Source of the DNA: Pseudomonadota bacterium
GTDB lineage: Bacteria; Pseudomonadota; Gammaproteobacteria; Burkholderiales; Burkholderiaceae_F
Assembly: GCA_021825945.1 (NCBI GenBank)
Contig: JAKAFN010000005.1
Coordinates: 62,001 to 126,000, forward strand
DNA: 64,000 bases
Direction of reading: 5' to 3'
In this document: one piece after another, positions 53,601 through 63,680 of the stretch
Layout: each line of letters begins with the position of its first letter
How positions within the stretch are numbered: position 1 is the stretch's first letter
Program-made: the position numbers and the translations under genes
The notes under the pieces: generated by a model
The model's input: the letters and a program-made list of their open reading frames with translations, nothing else
Told to the model about the DNA's origin: nothing
The model's database searches: none

Positions 53601-53700
53601 CGGGGGTTCGAGCAATGACGGGGGTTCGAGCAATGACGGGGGTTGGAGCAATGACGGGGGTTGTGGGTTTGCGGTTCGTGGAGGGCGAATTCGGGTTCAT
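50689..53700 (-). CDS. prsT: XrtA/PEP-CTERM system TPR lipoprotein PrsT, with a repeat-encoded N-terminal extension
   Basis: A 1003-residue protein made mostly of tetratricopeptide repeats (about 20 units between residues 105 and 1000), the PrsT family of XrtA loci. ATG 53700 overlaps the exosortase stop as ATGA, so the start is well supported. Residues about 13-76 are encoded by a tandem 18-bp repeat (PVIART/PVIAPT units) and a dispersed repeat, and are not family sequence. Only then comes the expected signal, FATTLTVSVLAALTLPLGGC, with Cys99 as lipidation site. How it is exported with this extension is unclear. It is the last gene of the epsB-like-prsK-prsR-exosortase-prsT operon. Confidence 0.88.
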   Translation of the reverse strand: MNPNSPSTNRKPTTPVIAPTPVIARTPVIARTPVIAPPPVIAPIPVIARAKPEAIQNRNLDRHGPAGLATTTPPRSGRWFATTLTVSVLAALTLPLGGCNYFASADTWAARAETAFAHAEFQSARLDVAKALNKDPHNARALVVSARLMLKSGNAAAAQRQLDSAIHAGMPSANLVELQARILLAGNKFRAAESLLENDRGLPGPRRADLLSEAQIGVRHFDEAAATLAAAAKSAPDDAELQIAQARLALAQNRTDAALAASAAATQADPHSAMAWFLRGKALLRKGSATDAIAAYRNAHRTGMAQLDLPQYSALLQELGNAQMDRQDIDGAAETLSELDRRFPQALGDRFLHARMAVVQQDYATAVNDLQPVLSAAPDFVPARLLDGAALLYSGQPETAEAQLLGLISKYPDNLEARKLLAQVELALHRPADARRVLSAAPAGAADAQSNWLMGMALLQSGSVESGIGYMERSVEEEPGQANARLKLAQVYIASGKGAKATALLEAWKPAERSVESEHLLVAATVQGKSPATARKALADLLASHPDDNALLAAAGTYSISLGDFAAAEDDLGRALQRDPKSIDAMMGLAQLRVRQSRFDDAQSELRAVVRADPKFEPAYWNLAALSARKGDRGGAEDILRRSISANPSAVRSRLMLAELTLSGGDAKTARSLLDQATKVAQNRAAVQDAAGRIMLRGGLADQALAYFNSAVSGGSGPARVDAARALIALGRNDEARQALSSIADTVPMEKLSAELLLIGLDVGEHNIAGARHRIAELRSQGLPAYAAAELDGNLDMYLKQYDAAGREFARALAAQPVPGLAVRVFQARVAAGTSDPQRVLIDWTKQHPEDRTVPMALAQYYAGSQEGRKAIAIYERLMQGTAQPELPLLNNLAYLYTEAGDPRAVETARRAMELAPENAQVLDTYGWALVRSGKAQEGSGELEKAAKADSSNQDPAIRYHLAVALAQTGDKSRAQDLLSSLLHSPATFPERADAEALQKKLQ
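53489..53665. repeat. Dispersed repeat plus 6 x 18-bp tandem array inside prsT
   Basis: 53489-53565 is a copy of the GTCATTGCGAGG-type repeat also seen at 60796-60880 and 63459-63534. It runs into six 18-base units (53558-53665; unit GCAATGACGGGGGTTCGA with small changes) that look like amplification of its right edge. Confidence 0.85.
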
Positions 53701-55286
53701 GACGGATCGGCTCCGCGGGACGGGGGGGAATCGGTGGATGGCGCCCGCGGCACATGCCGCGGGATGAGCGAGGCGAAGCGGTGGCTTTCGTCGTTCCAGA
53801 AATCGAGGACGGCACGGCGCGCCGTGCCGCAGGCGGCATCGGAGCACCGCGCGGCAACGGCCAGGACGCCGCTGCCCGCCGGCGTGAACAGGGAGGCGGC
53901 GCCGGCGTCGAGTTGCGCGATCAGCGCGCTGGCGGTGCGGTGCCCGGCCACGACGTAGTCGTAGGCCAGGATCCAGCGCTCGCCCGACTTCGTGCGCGCG
54001 GCGACGGTGAGCGGGGTGGCGCCGAAGCTGCCGGCAAGGGCTTCCTGCCATCGCGGACCGGTGGTCTGCATCCACTCCTCCGGGGTCAGGATCGAGTTGC
54101 CGTATTTGACCAGCTTGCGCTGCGGCGTCTGGTTGGTGAAGAGGTTCAGGTAGACCTCCACCGGGCCGTCCTTGCCGTCGTAGGCGACCTGCCGCGCATC
54201 GACGGCGCCCGGGTAATCGGGGCGCCAGTCGGCATGGGCGGGCAGCGGGCCGTTCCAGCGCCCGGTCAGGACGGGCGGATCGCCGAGATGGGCCGGCCCG
54301 GCTTGCGGACCGGCGGGATCGGCCCAGACCGCAAGGCCGGAGACGGCGAACAGCGCGGCCGGGGTCCATGCCCAGACGGAGCCGGCCGGCCGATGGGACG
54401 TGCTCGCGGTTGCGGCCGCCGCGCTGCGCCGGCGGTCGGCGTCGCCGTGTGCCAGCCAGCCGGCAACCAGCAGGTTGATCACCAGCAGGACCGCGAAGAT
54501 TTCATTTCCCAGCGGGATATGGGAAATGCGCACCCAGTAGTGGTGCATGTGGGTGACGTGTCCGGCGTAGATCACCATCCAGACGCGGATCCAGTTGGCG
54601 AGGATGGCGGTGGCGGCAGCGAGCAGGAAGAGCAGGGTCTGGCGCGGGGCGGAGAGCCGATGGATTGGGCCGAGCAGCCCGGCGAAGGCCAGCGCAACGA
54701 GGAAATAGCGTTTGCCGCTGCAGTCGTCCTCGACGACGAAGGTCCCCTCGGGAATCGTGACCACGTTGCCGACGACCTTGGTGGCAACGCCGATCGCGCC
54801 CATGCCGGTCTCGGCCGCCCAGACGGTGCCGTGCTGCAGGATCGGCAGCAGGTAGTCCCAGGCGGGAATCGCAAAATAGAAATACGCGATCGGCGCCGCG
54901 GCCCGGCGCGCGGCGCGAGGGCCGGCGGCGGCGAACACCGCAACCCAGAGGATCGGCGGAACGAGCAACTGGAAGGCCATGTGGCTGATGCCGCGCAGCG
55001 CGATCCACCACAGCGCCAGCAGCGCCGCGAGCGGAAGCAGCGCCCACGGCCGCGGGTCGGCGCCCTCGGCCTCGAATGCCTTGTAGCGGGCGCCGAGCCA
55101 GATGGCGGACACGGCGGCGACCAGGAAGCCGTGTTCGTAGTCGGGAATTTCGCGCCAGTAGTCGACCAGCGAGGCGAGGGCGGGCCAGAGCGCGAACACG
55201 CCCAGCGCCAGCGCCGCGAAGGTCGGAACGATGGCTGAGCGCGGCAGCCGGGTCGAAAGCGTCGGGGGAATCGACACCGCGCTCAC
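53697..55286 (-). CDS. xrtA: Exosortase (XrtA/EpsH-type) fused to an EpsI domain
   Basis: A 529-residue inner-membrane transpeptidase-like enzyme that recognises PEP-CTERM signals. About eight helices carry the catalytic triad: Cys189 in VVEDDCSGKRYF, Arg near 234 in NWIRVWMVIYAGH, and a His in RISHIPLGNEIF. Residues about 330-529 form an EpsI-like periplasmic domain. GTG 55286 overlaps the prsR stop as GTGA, and its own stop overlaps prsT as ATGA. The Cys and His motifs differ from the common EACSGxRY and DHxxxGWxFF forms, so the XrtA subtype is inferred from its neighbours. Confidence 0.9.
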   Translation of the reverse strand: MSAVSIPPTLSTRLPRSAIVPTFAALALGVFALWPALASLVDYWREIPDYEHGFLVAAVSAIWLGARYKAFEAEGADPRPWALLPLAALLALWWIALRGISHMAFQLLVPPILWVAVFAAAGPRAARRAAAPIAYFYFAIPAWDYLLPILQHGTVWAAETGMGAIGVATKVVGNVVTIPEGTFVVEDDCSGKRYFLVALAFAGLLGPIHRLSAPRQTLLFLLAAATAILANWIRVWMVIYAGHVTHMHHYWVRISHIPLGNEIFAVLLVINLLVAGWLAHGDADRRRSAAAATASTSHRPAGSVWAWTPAALFAVSGLAVWADPAGPQAGPAHLGDPPVLTGRWNGPLPAHADWRPDYPGAVDARQVAYDGKDGPVEVYLNLFTNQTPQRKLVKYGNSILTPEEWMQTTGPRWQEALAGSFGATPLTVAARTKSGERWILAYDYVVAGHRTASALIAQLDAGAASLFTPAGSGVLAVAARCSDAACGTARRAVLDFWNDESHRFASLIPRHVPRAPSTDSPPSRGADPS

Positions 55287-56644
55287 GCCGCCTCGCTCCG
55301 CAGGCCGTGCCGGTCCAGCAGTTCGTAGAGGGTCGGCCGCGTGACCCCGAGCATTTCGGCTGCGCGGGTGATCTGGCCGCCGCACAGTTGCAGCGCCTGA
55401 CGCAGCGCCTGCCGCTCGGCTCGCGCCCGCGCCTCCTTGATCGTGAGCAGCGCGGGCGCTTCCTCTTCCGTGGGGGGCACCAGGCCGAGATCGGCCGCGG
55501 TGATCCAGTCGCCGTCGGCCATGATCAGCGCCGCCTTGACCTTGTTTTCGAGTTCGCGCACGTTGCCCGGCCAGGGGTGGTGTTCGAGGGCGGCGAGCGC
55601 ATCCTGGGTGAAGCCGCGCTTGCCGCGGCCTTGCGCGTGGCGTTGCAGCATCGCGTGCGCGAGCAGCACCGCGCCGCCGGTGCGCTCGCGCAGGGCCGGC
55701 ACGGCGACGGTGACCTCGGCGATGCGGTAATAGAGATCCTGGCGGAAGGTCTGTTCCTGGATCATCTTCGGGAGGTCGCGGTGGGTGGCGCAGACCACCC
55801 GCACGTCGACCGGAATCTCGGTGCGGCCGCCAACGCGCTCGACGACCCGGGCCTGCAGGAAGCGCAGCAGCTTGGCCTGCAGCGCGAGCGGCATGTCGCC
55901 GATCTCGTCGAGGAAGAGGGTGCCGCCGTCGGCGGCTTCGAACTTGCCGATCGATTGCTTGACGGCGCCGGTGAATGCGCCCTTTTCATGGCCGAAGAGT
56001 TCGCTCTCGAGCAGGGGCTCGGGGATCGCCGCGCAGTTGATCGCGACGAACGGACCCTGCGCGCGGTTGCCCAGCCGGTGCACGGCGCGCGCCAGCAGTT
56101 CCTTGCCGGTGCCGCTTTCGCCCAGGATCAGCACCGAGACCTCGGTCGGTGCGACCTTCTCGACCATGCGGCAGCAGGCCAGCATCCGGTCGTCGGCGGC
56201 GACGATGCCTTCCAGCGGCGAGGCGATGCGCGCCTGGCGCAACTGGCGCAGTTCGCTTTCGAGGGCATGGACCGCGAACGCGCGCGAGACGATGAGCTGG
56301 AGGACGTTGGTGTCGACCGGCTTCTGGTAGAAGTCGTAGGCGCCCGATTCGACGGCCCGCAGGGCGTTGTCGCGGTCGGCGTTGCCGGTGACGACGATGA
56401 CCTTGGTGGTCGGGGCGAGCGAAAGCGTTTCCTGCAGCGTGCGCAGCCCCTCGCTGACGCCGGCGGCGTCCGGCGGCAGCCCGAGGTCCTGCAGCACCAC
56501 CGGGGGGGCGCTGCGGCGCAGTTGGGCGAGCGCCTCCTCGCGGTTGCCGGCGACGAGCACTTCGTAGTCGTCGAAGCACCACTTGAGCTGGGTCTGCAGG
56601 CCCGGATCGTCTTCGACGATGAGGAGGCGCGGCGGGGTTGGCAT
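55283..56644 (-). CDS. prsR: PEP-CTERM-box response regulator PrsR (sigma-54 activator)
   Basis: A 453-residue NtrC-type regulator. The receiver domain (1-120) has the acidic pair EDD and the phospho-Asp53 in LQDLGLPP. The AAA domain has Walker A GESGTGKE, the sigma-54 contact loop GAFTGA and Walker [11 protein letters not shown]. The C-terminal Fis-type helix-turn-helix ends in [24 protein letters not shown]. Its partner kinase is PrsK. Expected targets are sigma-54 promoters of PEP-CTERM genes; two such promoters lie at 49431 and 49771. Confidence 0.95.
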   Translation of the reverse strand: MPTPPRLLIVEDDPGLQTQLKWCFDDYEVLVAGNREEALAQLRRSAPPVVLQDLGLPPDAAGVSEGLRTLQETLSLAPTTKVIVVTGNADRDNALRAVESGAYDFYQKPVDTNVLQLIVSRAFAVHALESELRQLRQARIASPLEGIVAADDRMLACCRMVEKVAPTEVSVLILGESGTGKELLARAVHRLGNRAQGPFVAINCAAIPEPLLESELFGHEKGAFTGAVKQSIGKFEAADGGTLFLDEIGDMPLALQAKLLRFLQARVVERVGGRTEIPVDVRVVCATHRDLPKMIQEQTFRQDLYYRIAEVTVAVPALRERTGGAVLLAHAMLQRHAQGRGKRGFTQDALAALEHHPWPGNVRELENKVKAALIMADGDWITAADLGLVPPTEEEAPALLTIKEARARAERQALRQALQLCGGQITRAAEMLGVTRPTLYELLDRHGLRSEAA

Positions 56645-56681
56645 GAAAGTCGTGGTTCCGGTCGATCGGTACTTGCAAGGT

Positions 56682-56729
56682 CCCTCACCCCCGCCCTCTC
56701 CCGCGTGCGGGAGAGGGCGGGGGTGAGGG
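56682..56729. repeat. Perfect 48-bp palindrome between prsK and prsR
   Basis: Two 23-base arms beginning CCCTCACCCCCGCCCTCTCC with a GT centre. It is the most complete member of the family and sits in the 98-base gap between prsK and prsR, where an RNA hairpin could affect operon expression. Confidence 0.95.
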
Positions 56730-56742
56730 CATGTGCAGGGGG

Positions 56743-58911
56743 CTATCCTAATCCAGGAAACGCAGTGCGGTCTTCCGATTCGGTCATCCTTTCCCGCGGA
56801 AATCGCAACGTGAACGTCGTCCCCGCACCCGGTGCGCTGGTCACGCGGACGTCGCCGCCCAGCGCACGCACGGTTTCGCGGACCTGGTAGGCGCCGATCC
56901 CCATGCCTTGCGCACCTTTGGTGCTGTCGAAGGGACGGAACAGGCGTTCGCGCAGGAACTCGGCGTTCATGCCGCACCCCGTGTCGGCGACCACGAGCCG
57001 GGCTTCGTCGGCGCCGACCTCGAGCGCGACGGTGATGCGGCCGTCCGGGGGCGTGGCATCCTGGGCGTTGCGCAGCAGGTGTTCGATGGCGGCTTCGAGC
57101 TTGGCCGGATCGGCGACGATGCGCGCGGAGGCGAGTTCCGGTGCGGCGGGAACCGGCTGACGGTCGTGGCAACGCTGCACTGCGCTGCGCACCAGGTCGT
57201 CGAGCGCCACCGGCCGCGCCGCGGGCGCCGCCGATCCGCCCTTGATCTGCTGGATCAGGCCGTTGATGCGGCCTGCGGCATTGGCGATGGTCCGCACCGC
57301 ATCGTCGACGAACTCCGGCTTGTGCTTGTGGCGCGGCGCGTTGTCGACGATGAGTTGCATCTGCGCCGCCGAATTCTTGAGGTCGTGCATCATGAAGGCG
57401 ACCAGGCGGTTGTAGGCCTCGAACTGGCGGGCCTGTCCCAGGCTGCGATCGGTTTCCTGCTGCACGATGTGCACGGCGATGTGCTGTCCGGTCATGCGCA
57501 TCAGGTCATAGTCTTCGTAGGTCAGGTCGAACGGCCCCGGCGACGCCTGCAGCAGGACCATGCCGAGGAGGCGGTCGCGATGCAGGACCGGCATGAGCAC
57601 CCGCCAGTGCGATACGCCCTGCAGCCAGTCGGGCAGGTCGACGTTTTCGTATTGCTCGGGCGCGCCGCGATAGGCATCGAGGTCGATGACCGTCCGGCTG
57701 CGTTCGAGATAGCGGGCGAGTTCGCTCCCGGCGGGCAGGGGGTGGGCGCGGTGCAGTCCGGCGGCTTCCGCCGGCCAGGCAGCGACCGGCACGAACGCCG
57801 CGCCGGCGTGGTCGCCGAACTCCTCGCGGACCAGCAGCACCGCTTCGGGGCTTTCGAAGATCTGGGCGATCGCGCGCATCGCGGTGCGTCGCACGTCGGG
57901 CTCGCCGGGTTCGGCAAGCGTGTCGACGAAGCGCAGCCACTCGATGCGGTAGTCGTACTTGTTGCGGTAGAAGTGGGTGGCGAGAAAGAGCTTGATGCGT
58001 CGGCGCACCGCCGTCGAGGCGAGGGAAACCGCCAGCACGACGGCCGCGCCGGCGACGAAAACGATCTGGATCGCGCCGCCCCAGCTGCCGCCGAAGCGGC
58101 GCAGCAGGTAGCCGACGGCGGCGATCGCCGTCATGTAGGTGCCGGCGGCGACGAAGGTCCCGGCGTAGAACACCGCCTGGCGGGAGACGAACACCTCCAG
58201 CGGCCAGTCGGGGCTGCGCCGCGCGGCGAGCACGAGCAGGGGGACGGCGAGCGCATCCACGAGCCCTCGCGCATTCCAGGACACCGCGCCGATTTGTTTG
58301 AGCAGCTCCGCCTGGGAGTAGAGGTAGAGGTCGTAGGCACACAGCAGGCCGACGCCGATCACCAGCGGACGCAGCGCCCAGCGTCCGCTGGCATTGGCGT
58401 TGCGGTAGACCTGTTCGAGGGCGACGAAGATCGCGATCGCCATGAAAAGGCCGGCGCGGACCAGGGGCGCCTGCGCCGCGCGGAGAAAATCGTGGGGATT
58501 GGTGATCGCCAGCAGCGGGCCGAGGGCAAGCAGGGCGATGCAGACCGTTGCTGCGCCGATGCGCCAAGGGCGGGGAAACACGACCCGGTTGAGGCCGACG
58601 ATCGTCAGCAACCAGGCAGTATCCCGTCCGATTTCCAGCAGGTAGTCCGGCAGCGGCAGGAGTACACCGCGCGCGCTCTGGACCGCCAGGCCACCGGCCC
58701 AGAACGCGGTGACGAGGGACGCGACGGCGAGGGAGATGCCGGCCCGGCTGGAGGATCCGGCGGCGTCCAGGATGCGGATGCGCGCCTGGCGTTCGGCGGC
58801 GCCGCCGGAACGCATGCCGCGCCGTCCCAGCGCGCCGATGAACAGCACCGCAGCCAGCAGCAGGAATGCCGCCGACGCGGTGCCGTAGCTGAGTGCGCCG
58901 AAGGTGTTCAA
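56743..58911 (-). CDS. prsK: XrtA/PEP-CTERM histidine kinase PrsK
   Basis: A 722-residue membrane sensor kinase. Start codon TTG 58911. Residues 1 to about 300 hold eight or nine membrane helices, followed by a GAF-like domain (about 330-490). The dimerisation box MMHDLKNSAAQMQL has His near 507 (the NtrB-like H-D-L-K-N form). The ATPase domain has LRNAQDATPPDG, VADTGCGMNAEFL and GMGIGAYQV. It would phosphorylate PrsR in response to an unknown envelope signal. It follows the sugar transferase gene by 33 bases. Confidence 0.94.
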   Translation of the reverse strand: MNTFGALSYGTASAAFLLLAAVLFIGALGRRGMRSGGAAERQARIRILDAAGSSSRAGISLAVASLVTAFWAGGLAVQSARGVLLPLPDYLLEIGRDTAWLLTIVGLNRVVFPRPWRIGAATVCIALLALGPLLAITNPHDFLRAAQAPLVRAGLFMAIAIFVALEQVYRNANASGRWALRPLVIGVGLLCAYDLYLYSQAELLKQIGAVSWNARGLVDALAVPLLVLAARRSPDWPLEVFVSRQAVFYAGTFVAAGTYMTAIAAVGYLLRRFGGSWGGAIQIVFVAGAAVVLAVSLASTAVRRRIKLFLATHFYRNKYDYRIEWLRFVDTLAEPGEPDVRRTAMRAIAQIFESPEAVLLVREEFGDHAGAAFVPVAAWPAEAAGLHRAHPLPAGSELARYLERSRTVIDLDAYRGAPEQYENVDLPDWLQGVSHWRVLMPVLHRDRLLGMVLLQASPGPFDLTYEDYDLMRMTGQHIAVHIVQQETDRSLGQARQFEAYNRLVAFMMHDLKNSAAQMQLIVDNAPRHKHKPEFVDDAVRTIANAAGRINGLIQQIKGGSAAPAARPVALDDLVRSAVQRCHDRQPVPAAPELASARIVADPAKLEAAIEHLLRNAQDATPPDGRITVALEVGADEARLVVADTGCGMNAEFLRERLFRPFDSTKGAQGMGIGAYQVRETVRALGGDVRVTSAPGAGTTFTLRFPRERMTESEDRTAFPGLG

Positions 58912-58944
58912 CCGGAACAGCGCACCCTGCGCGGGGGGCGCGGA

Positions 58945-60369
58945 CTAGCGCGCGCCCTCGCCGCGCAGGACGACGCGGATGGTTTCGAAGAGAATCCGCA
59001 GGTCCAGGGCGAGCGAGTGGTTCTTGACGTAATAGAGGTCGAACTGCAGCTTGCGCCGGGAGTCCTCGAGCGTGGCCGCGTAGTTGAACCGCACCTGGGC
59101 CCAGCCGGTGAGCCCGGGTCGGACGCTGTGGCGGACGTCGTAGAAGCGGATGTCGCTCTTGAGCTGCTCGACGAACGCCGGCCGCTCGGGCCGCGGCCCG
59201 ACGATGCTCATCTGGCCGCGCAGCACGTTGATCAGTTGCGGCAGTTCATCGATGCGGGTCTTGCGGATGATCCGGCCTACCCGGGTGACGCGCGGGTCGC
59301 CGGCGCCGGCCCAGCGGGCGCGGCCGTCGGCTTCGGCATCGGTGCGCATGCTGCGGAACTTCAGCACTTGGAAGGTGCGGCCCTTGAGCCCGACGCGTTC
59401 CTGGCGGTAGATCACCGGGCCTTCGCTTTCCATGGCGATCGCCGCCGCGGCGATCGCCATCACCGGCAGGCCGAGCACGAGCAGGACGGACGAGGCGAGG
59501 ATGTCGGTGGTGCGCTTGGCAAAGCGGCGGAGCAGGCCCTGCTCGAAGCCGTGGCCGTAGATCAGCCAGCTCGCCTTGAGCGAGTCGAGCGGAAATTCGC
59601 CGTGGACGCGCTCGTAGAACGCGGTCTTGTCGGTGATCCGCACGCCGTGGATCCGGCACTCGAGCATGTCGCGCAGCGGCAGCACCCCGCCGCGCTGTTC
59701 GCGTTCGGCGACCACGATCTCGTTGGCGCGGGCGCGACGCACCAGATCCACCAGATCGTCGCACTGCAGGATCGGCGTGTGGCCGTTGAGCGTGGTTGCG
59801 GTCGAGGCGCCGGAATGGTTGGTCGGCACGACGCCGACGATCTCCAGGCCGCGCTGCGGATTGCGCGCCAGCGTGTCGACGAGGTCCTGCGCGTCGGGGC
59901 CGGTGCCCAGCACCAGCACGCGCCGCGCCGCCGGGCCGCACTGCTGGGCCAGGAACAGCGCTGGCCGCACCGAGGCGACGAGCAGGGTGTAGGGGAACAG
60001 GAACGCCGGGGTGCCGAGGGTCGGCCCGTTGAGGTTGGGCGCGAGGGCGCGGACCGCGACATAGAAGATCACCGTGTCGATCGCCGCAGCCGCGAGCGCC
60101 CGGGCGAACACGGCCGTGCGCGACGGGTAGCGGGTGGACCGGTAGAGCCCCGCGGCCAGGTTGGTGCCGAGGAGCATGGCCGCGAAGCCGCCCGCGAACG
60201 CCATCGTGAACGGCGTTCGCCAGGCATCGGCATGGCGCGCCAGTTCCCCGCTTCCGTCGATCACCGACAGTGCGAAGAGCAGGCCCCCGAAGGCCAGCAC
60301 CCAATCGCTGGGCCATTGCAGCCAGTGCCCGTTTGCAACCCTGGGCAGTGCGCTTACTCGTGTGTTCAT
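58945..60369 (-). CDS. XrtA-system priming sugar transferase (TIGR03013-like, EpsB/WcaJ type)
   Basis: A 474-residue polyisoprenyl-phosphate hexose-1-phosphate transferase that loads the first sugar on the lipid carrier. Four N-terminal membrane helices (about 15-120), a Rossmann-like CoA-binding/NAD-like domain (VLVLGTGPDAQDLVDTL), another helix near 275, then the catalytic domain: PVIYRQERVGLKGRTFQVLKFRSM, RIDELPQLINVLRGQMSIVGPRPERP and RPGLTGWAQV. ATG 60369 is the first gene of the operon through prsT. Upstream on the minus strand TTGCGT-N18-TAGCAT (near 60570-60541) may be its promoter. Confidence 0.93.
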   Translation of the reverse strand: MNTRVSALPRVANGHWLQWPSDWVLAFGGLLFALSVIDGSGELARHADAWRTPFTMAFAGGFAAMLLGTNLAAGLYRSTRYPSRTAVFARALAAAAIDTVIFYVAVRALAPNLNGPTLGTPAFLFPYTLLVASVRPALFLAQQCGPAARRVLVLGTGPDAQDLVDTLARNPQRGLEIVGVVPTNHSGASTATTLNGHTPILQCDDLVDLVRRARANEIVVAEREQRGGVLPLRDMLECRIHGVRITDKTAFYERVHGEFPLDSLKASWLIYGHGFEQGLLRRFAKRTTDILASSVLLVLGLPVMAIAAAAIAMESEGPVIYRQERVGLKGRTFQVLKFRSMRTDAEADGRARWAGAGDPRVTRVGRIIRKTRIDELPQLINVLRGQMSIVGPRPERPAFVEQLKSDIRFYDVRHSVRPGLTGWAQVRFNYAATLEDSRRKLQFDLYYVKNHSLALDLRILFETIRVVLRGEGAR

Positions 60370-61005
60370 AAGGCGATGCACCAATGCAAGAGGACGATTC
60401 CACCGCCCGGGGATCCCGCAGGACCCTTGCCCGGGCGGAACGTTATTCCTGTCAGGAGGCCGTTTTACGCGGTCTCCCTGACGGGAATATGGCAACCCGA
60501 CACTCAATCGCTCGTGATAGGGCGCGCGATGCACGAGGCCGGGATGCTACCGTAAACATGGTACGAAACGCAATGGAAACCCGGGCGAGAACACGGCGAA
60601 TGTGACTTCGGTCACGATTCCGGTACCGTCGCCGCCGGTTTTCGATCGCGCCCCCTCTTGCCTGCGTACCACCATCGCGTATCGGCAAGGACTGGCGGGA
60701 CTTGAGGGTGGCGCACCGTCATTGGGGTGAAACGGCAGCGATCGTCATTGGGGTGAAACGGCAGCGATCGTCATTGGGGTGAAACGGCAGCGATCGTCAT
60801 TGCGAGGGCGGAGCCCGAAGCAATCCAGGCCGTCTTCTGGGTCGCCGCGGCCCTGCGGGCCTCGCGATGACGACAGGGGCTGGTTGCGGGCCTCGCGATG
60901 ACGACAGGGGCTGGTTGCGGGCCTCGCGATGACGACGGGGGCTGGTATCAGGCTTGGCGATGACGCCAACGCTTCCTCATTCGGGGCGGTGGATCGCCAT
61001 GACCA
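60370..61005. other. 636-bp gene-free region with tandem and dispersed repeats
   Basis: 60370-60717 has no gene; it holds the likely promoter of the sugar transferase operon and a 15-base sequence (60551-60565) shared with the PEP-CTERM promoter region. 60718-60795 is three perfect copies of a 26-base unit (GTCATTGGGGTGAAACGGCA, then GCGATC). 60796-60880 is a GTCATTGCGAGG-type repeat. 60857-60949 is about three copies of a 31-base unit starting GGGCCTCGCGATGACGACAG. Small open frames here are repeat artefacts. Confidence 0.85.
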
Positions 61006-63441
<2,436 letters not shown>

Positions 63442-63458
63442 CTCCTCCAGTCCCCTTC

Positions 63459-63560
63459 GTCATCGCGAGGCCCGTAGGGCCGCGGCGATCGAGGCGGCGG
63501 TCTGGATTGCTTCGGGCTTCGCCCTCGCAATGACGATCGCTGCCGTTTCGCGGGGAACCG
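63459..63560. repeat. Dispersed repeat, inverted relative to 60796-60880
   Basis: 63459-63534 is a GTCATCGCGAGG...CAATGAC repeat. It continues with CGATCGCTGCCGTTTC (63535-63550), the reverse complement of the 26-base tandem unit at 60718. The two copies flank the kinase gene in opposite orientation. Confidence 0.88.
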
Positions 63561-63680
63561 TCGTCCCATCGATCGTTGTTGTTCTGGTCCGGAATCCCCG
63601 CATGGGAGCATCCCGTCTTTCCCCGCATTGTGCCCACGGCCGTTGTGGGCAGTAGCGGGAAAAACGGCGCAGAGGCGCGG

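Noticed and set aside
53558..53665. Regular 18-bp repeats considered as a CRISPR-like array
   Set aside because: The units are directly adjacent with no spacers and lie in a coding frame; a tandem repeat, not CRISPR.
51382..53958. Very long plus-strand open frame opposite prsT
   Set aside because: It is antisense to a well-supported TPR gene, has Arg/Gly-rich sequence typical of GC-driven shadow frames, and shows no domain.
56908..60555. 1215-codon plus-strand open frame
   Set aside because: It runs antisense across prsK and the sugar transferase, both with clear motifs; a shadow frame.
60745..60969. Small minus-strand open frame in the repeat region
   Set aside because: It consists wholly of tandem and dispersed repeat sequence.
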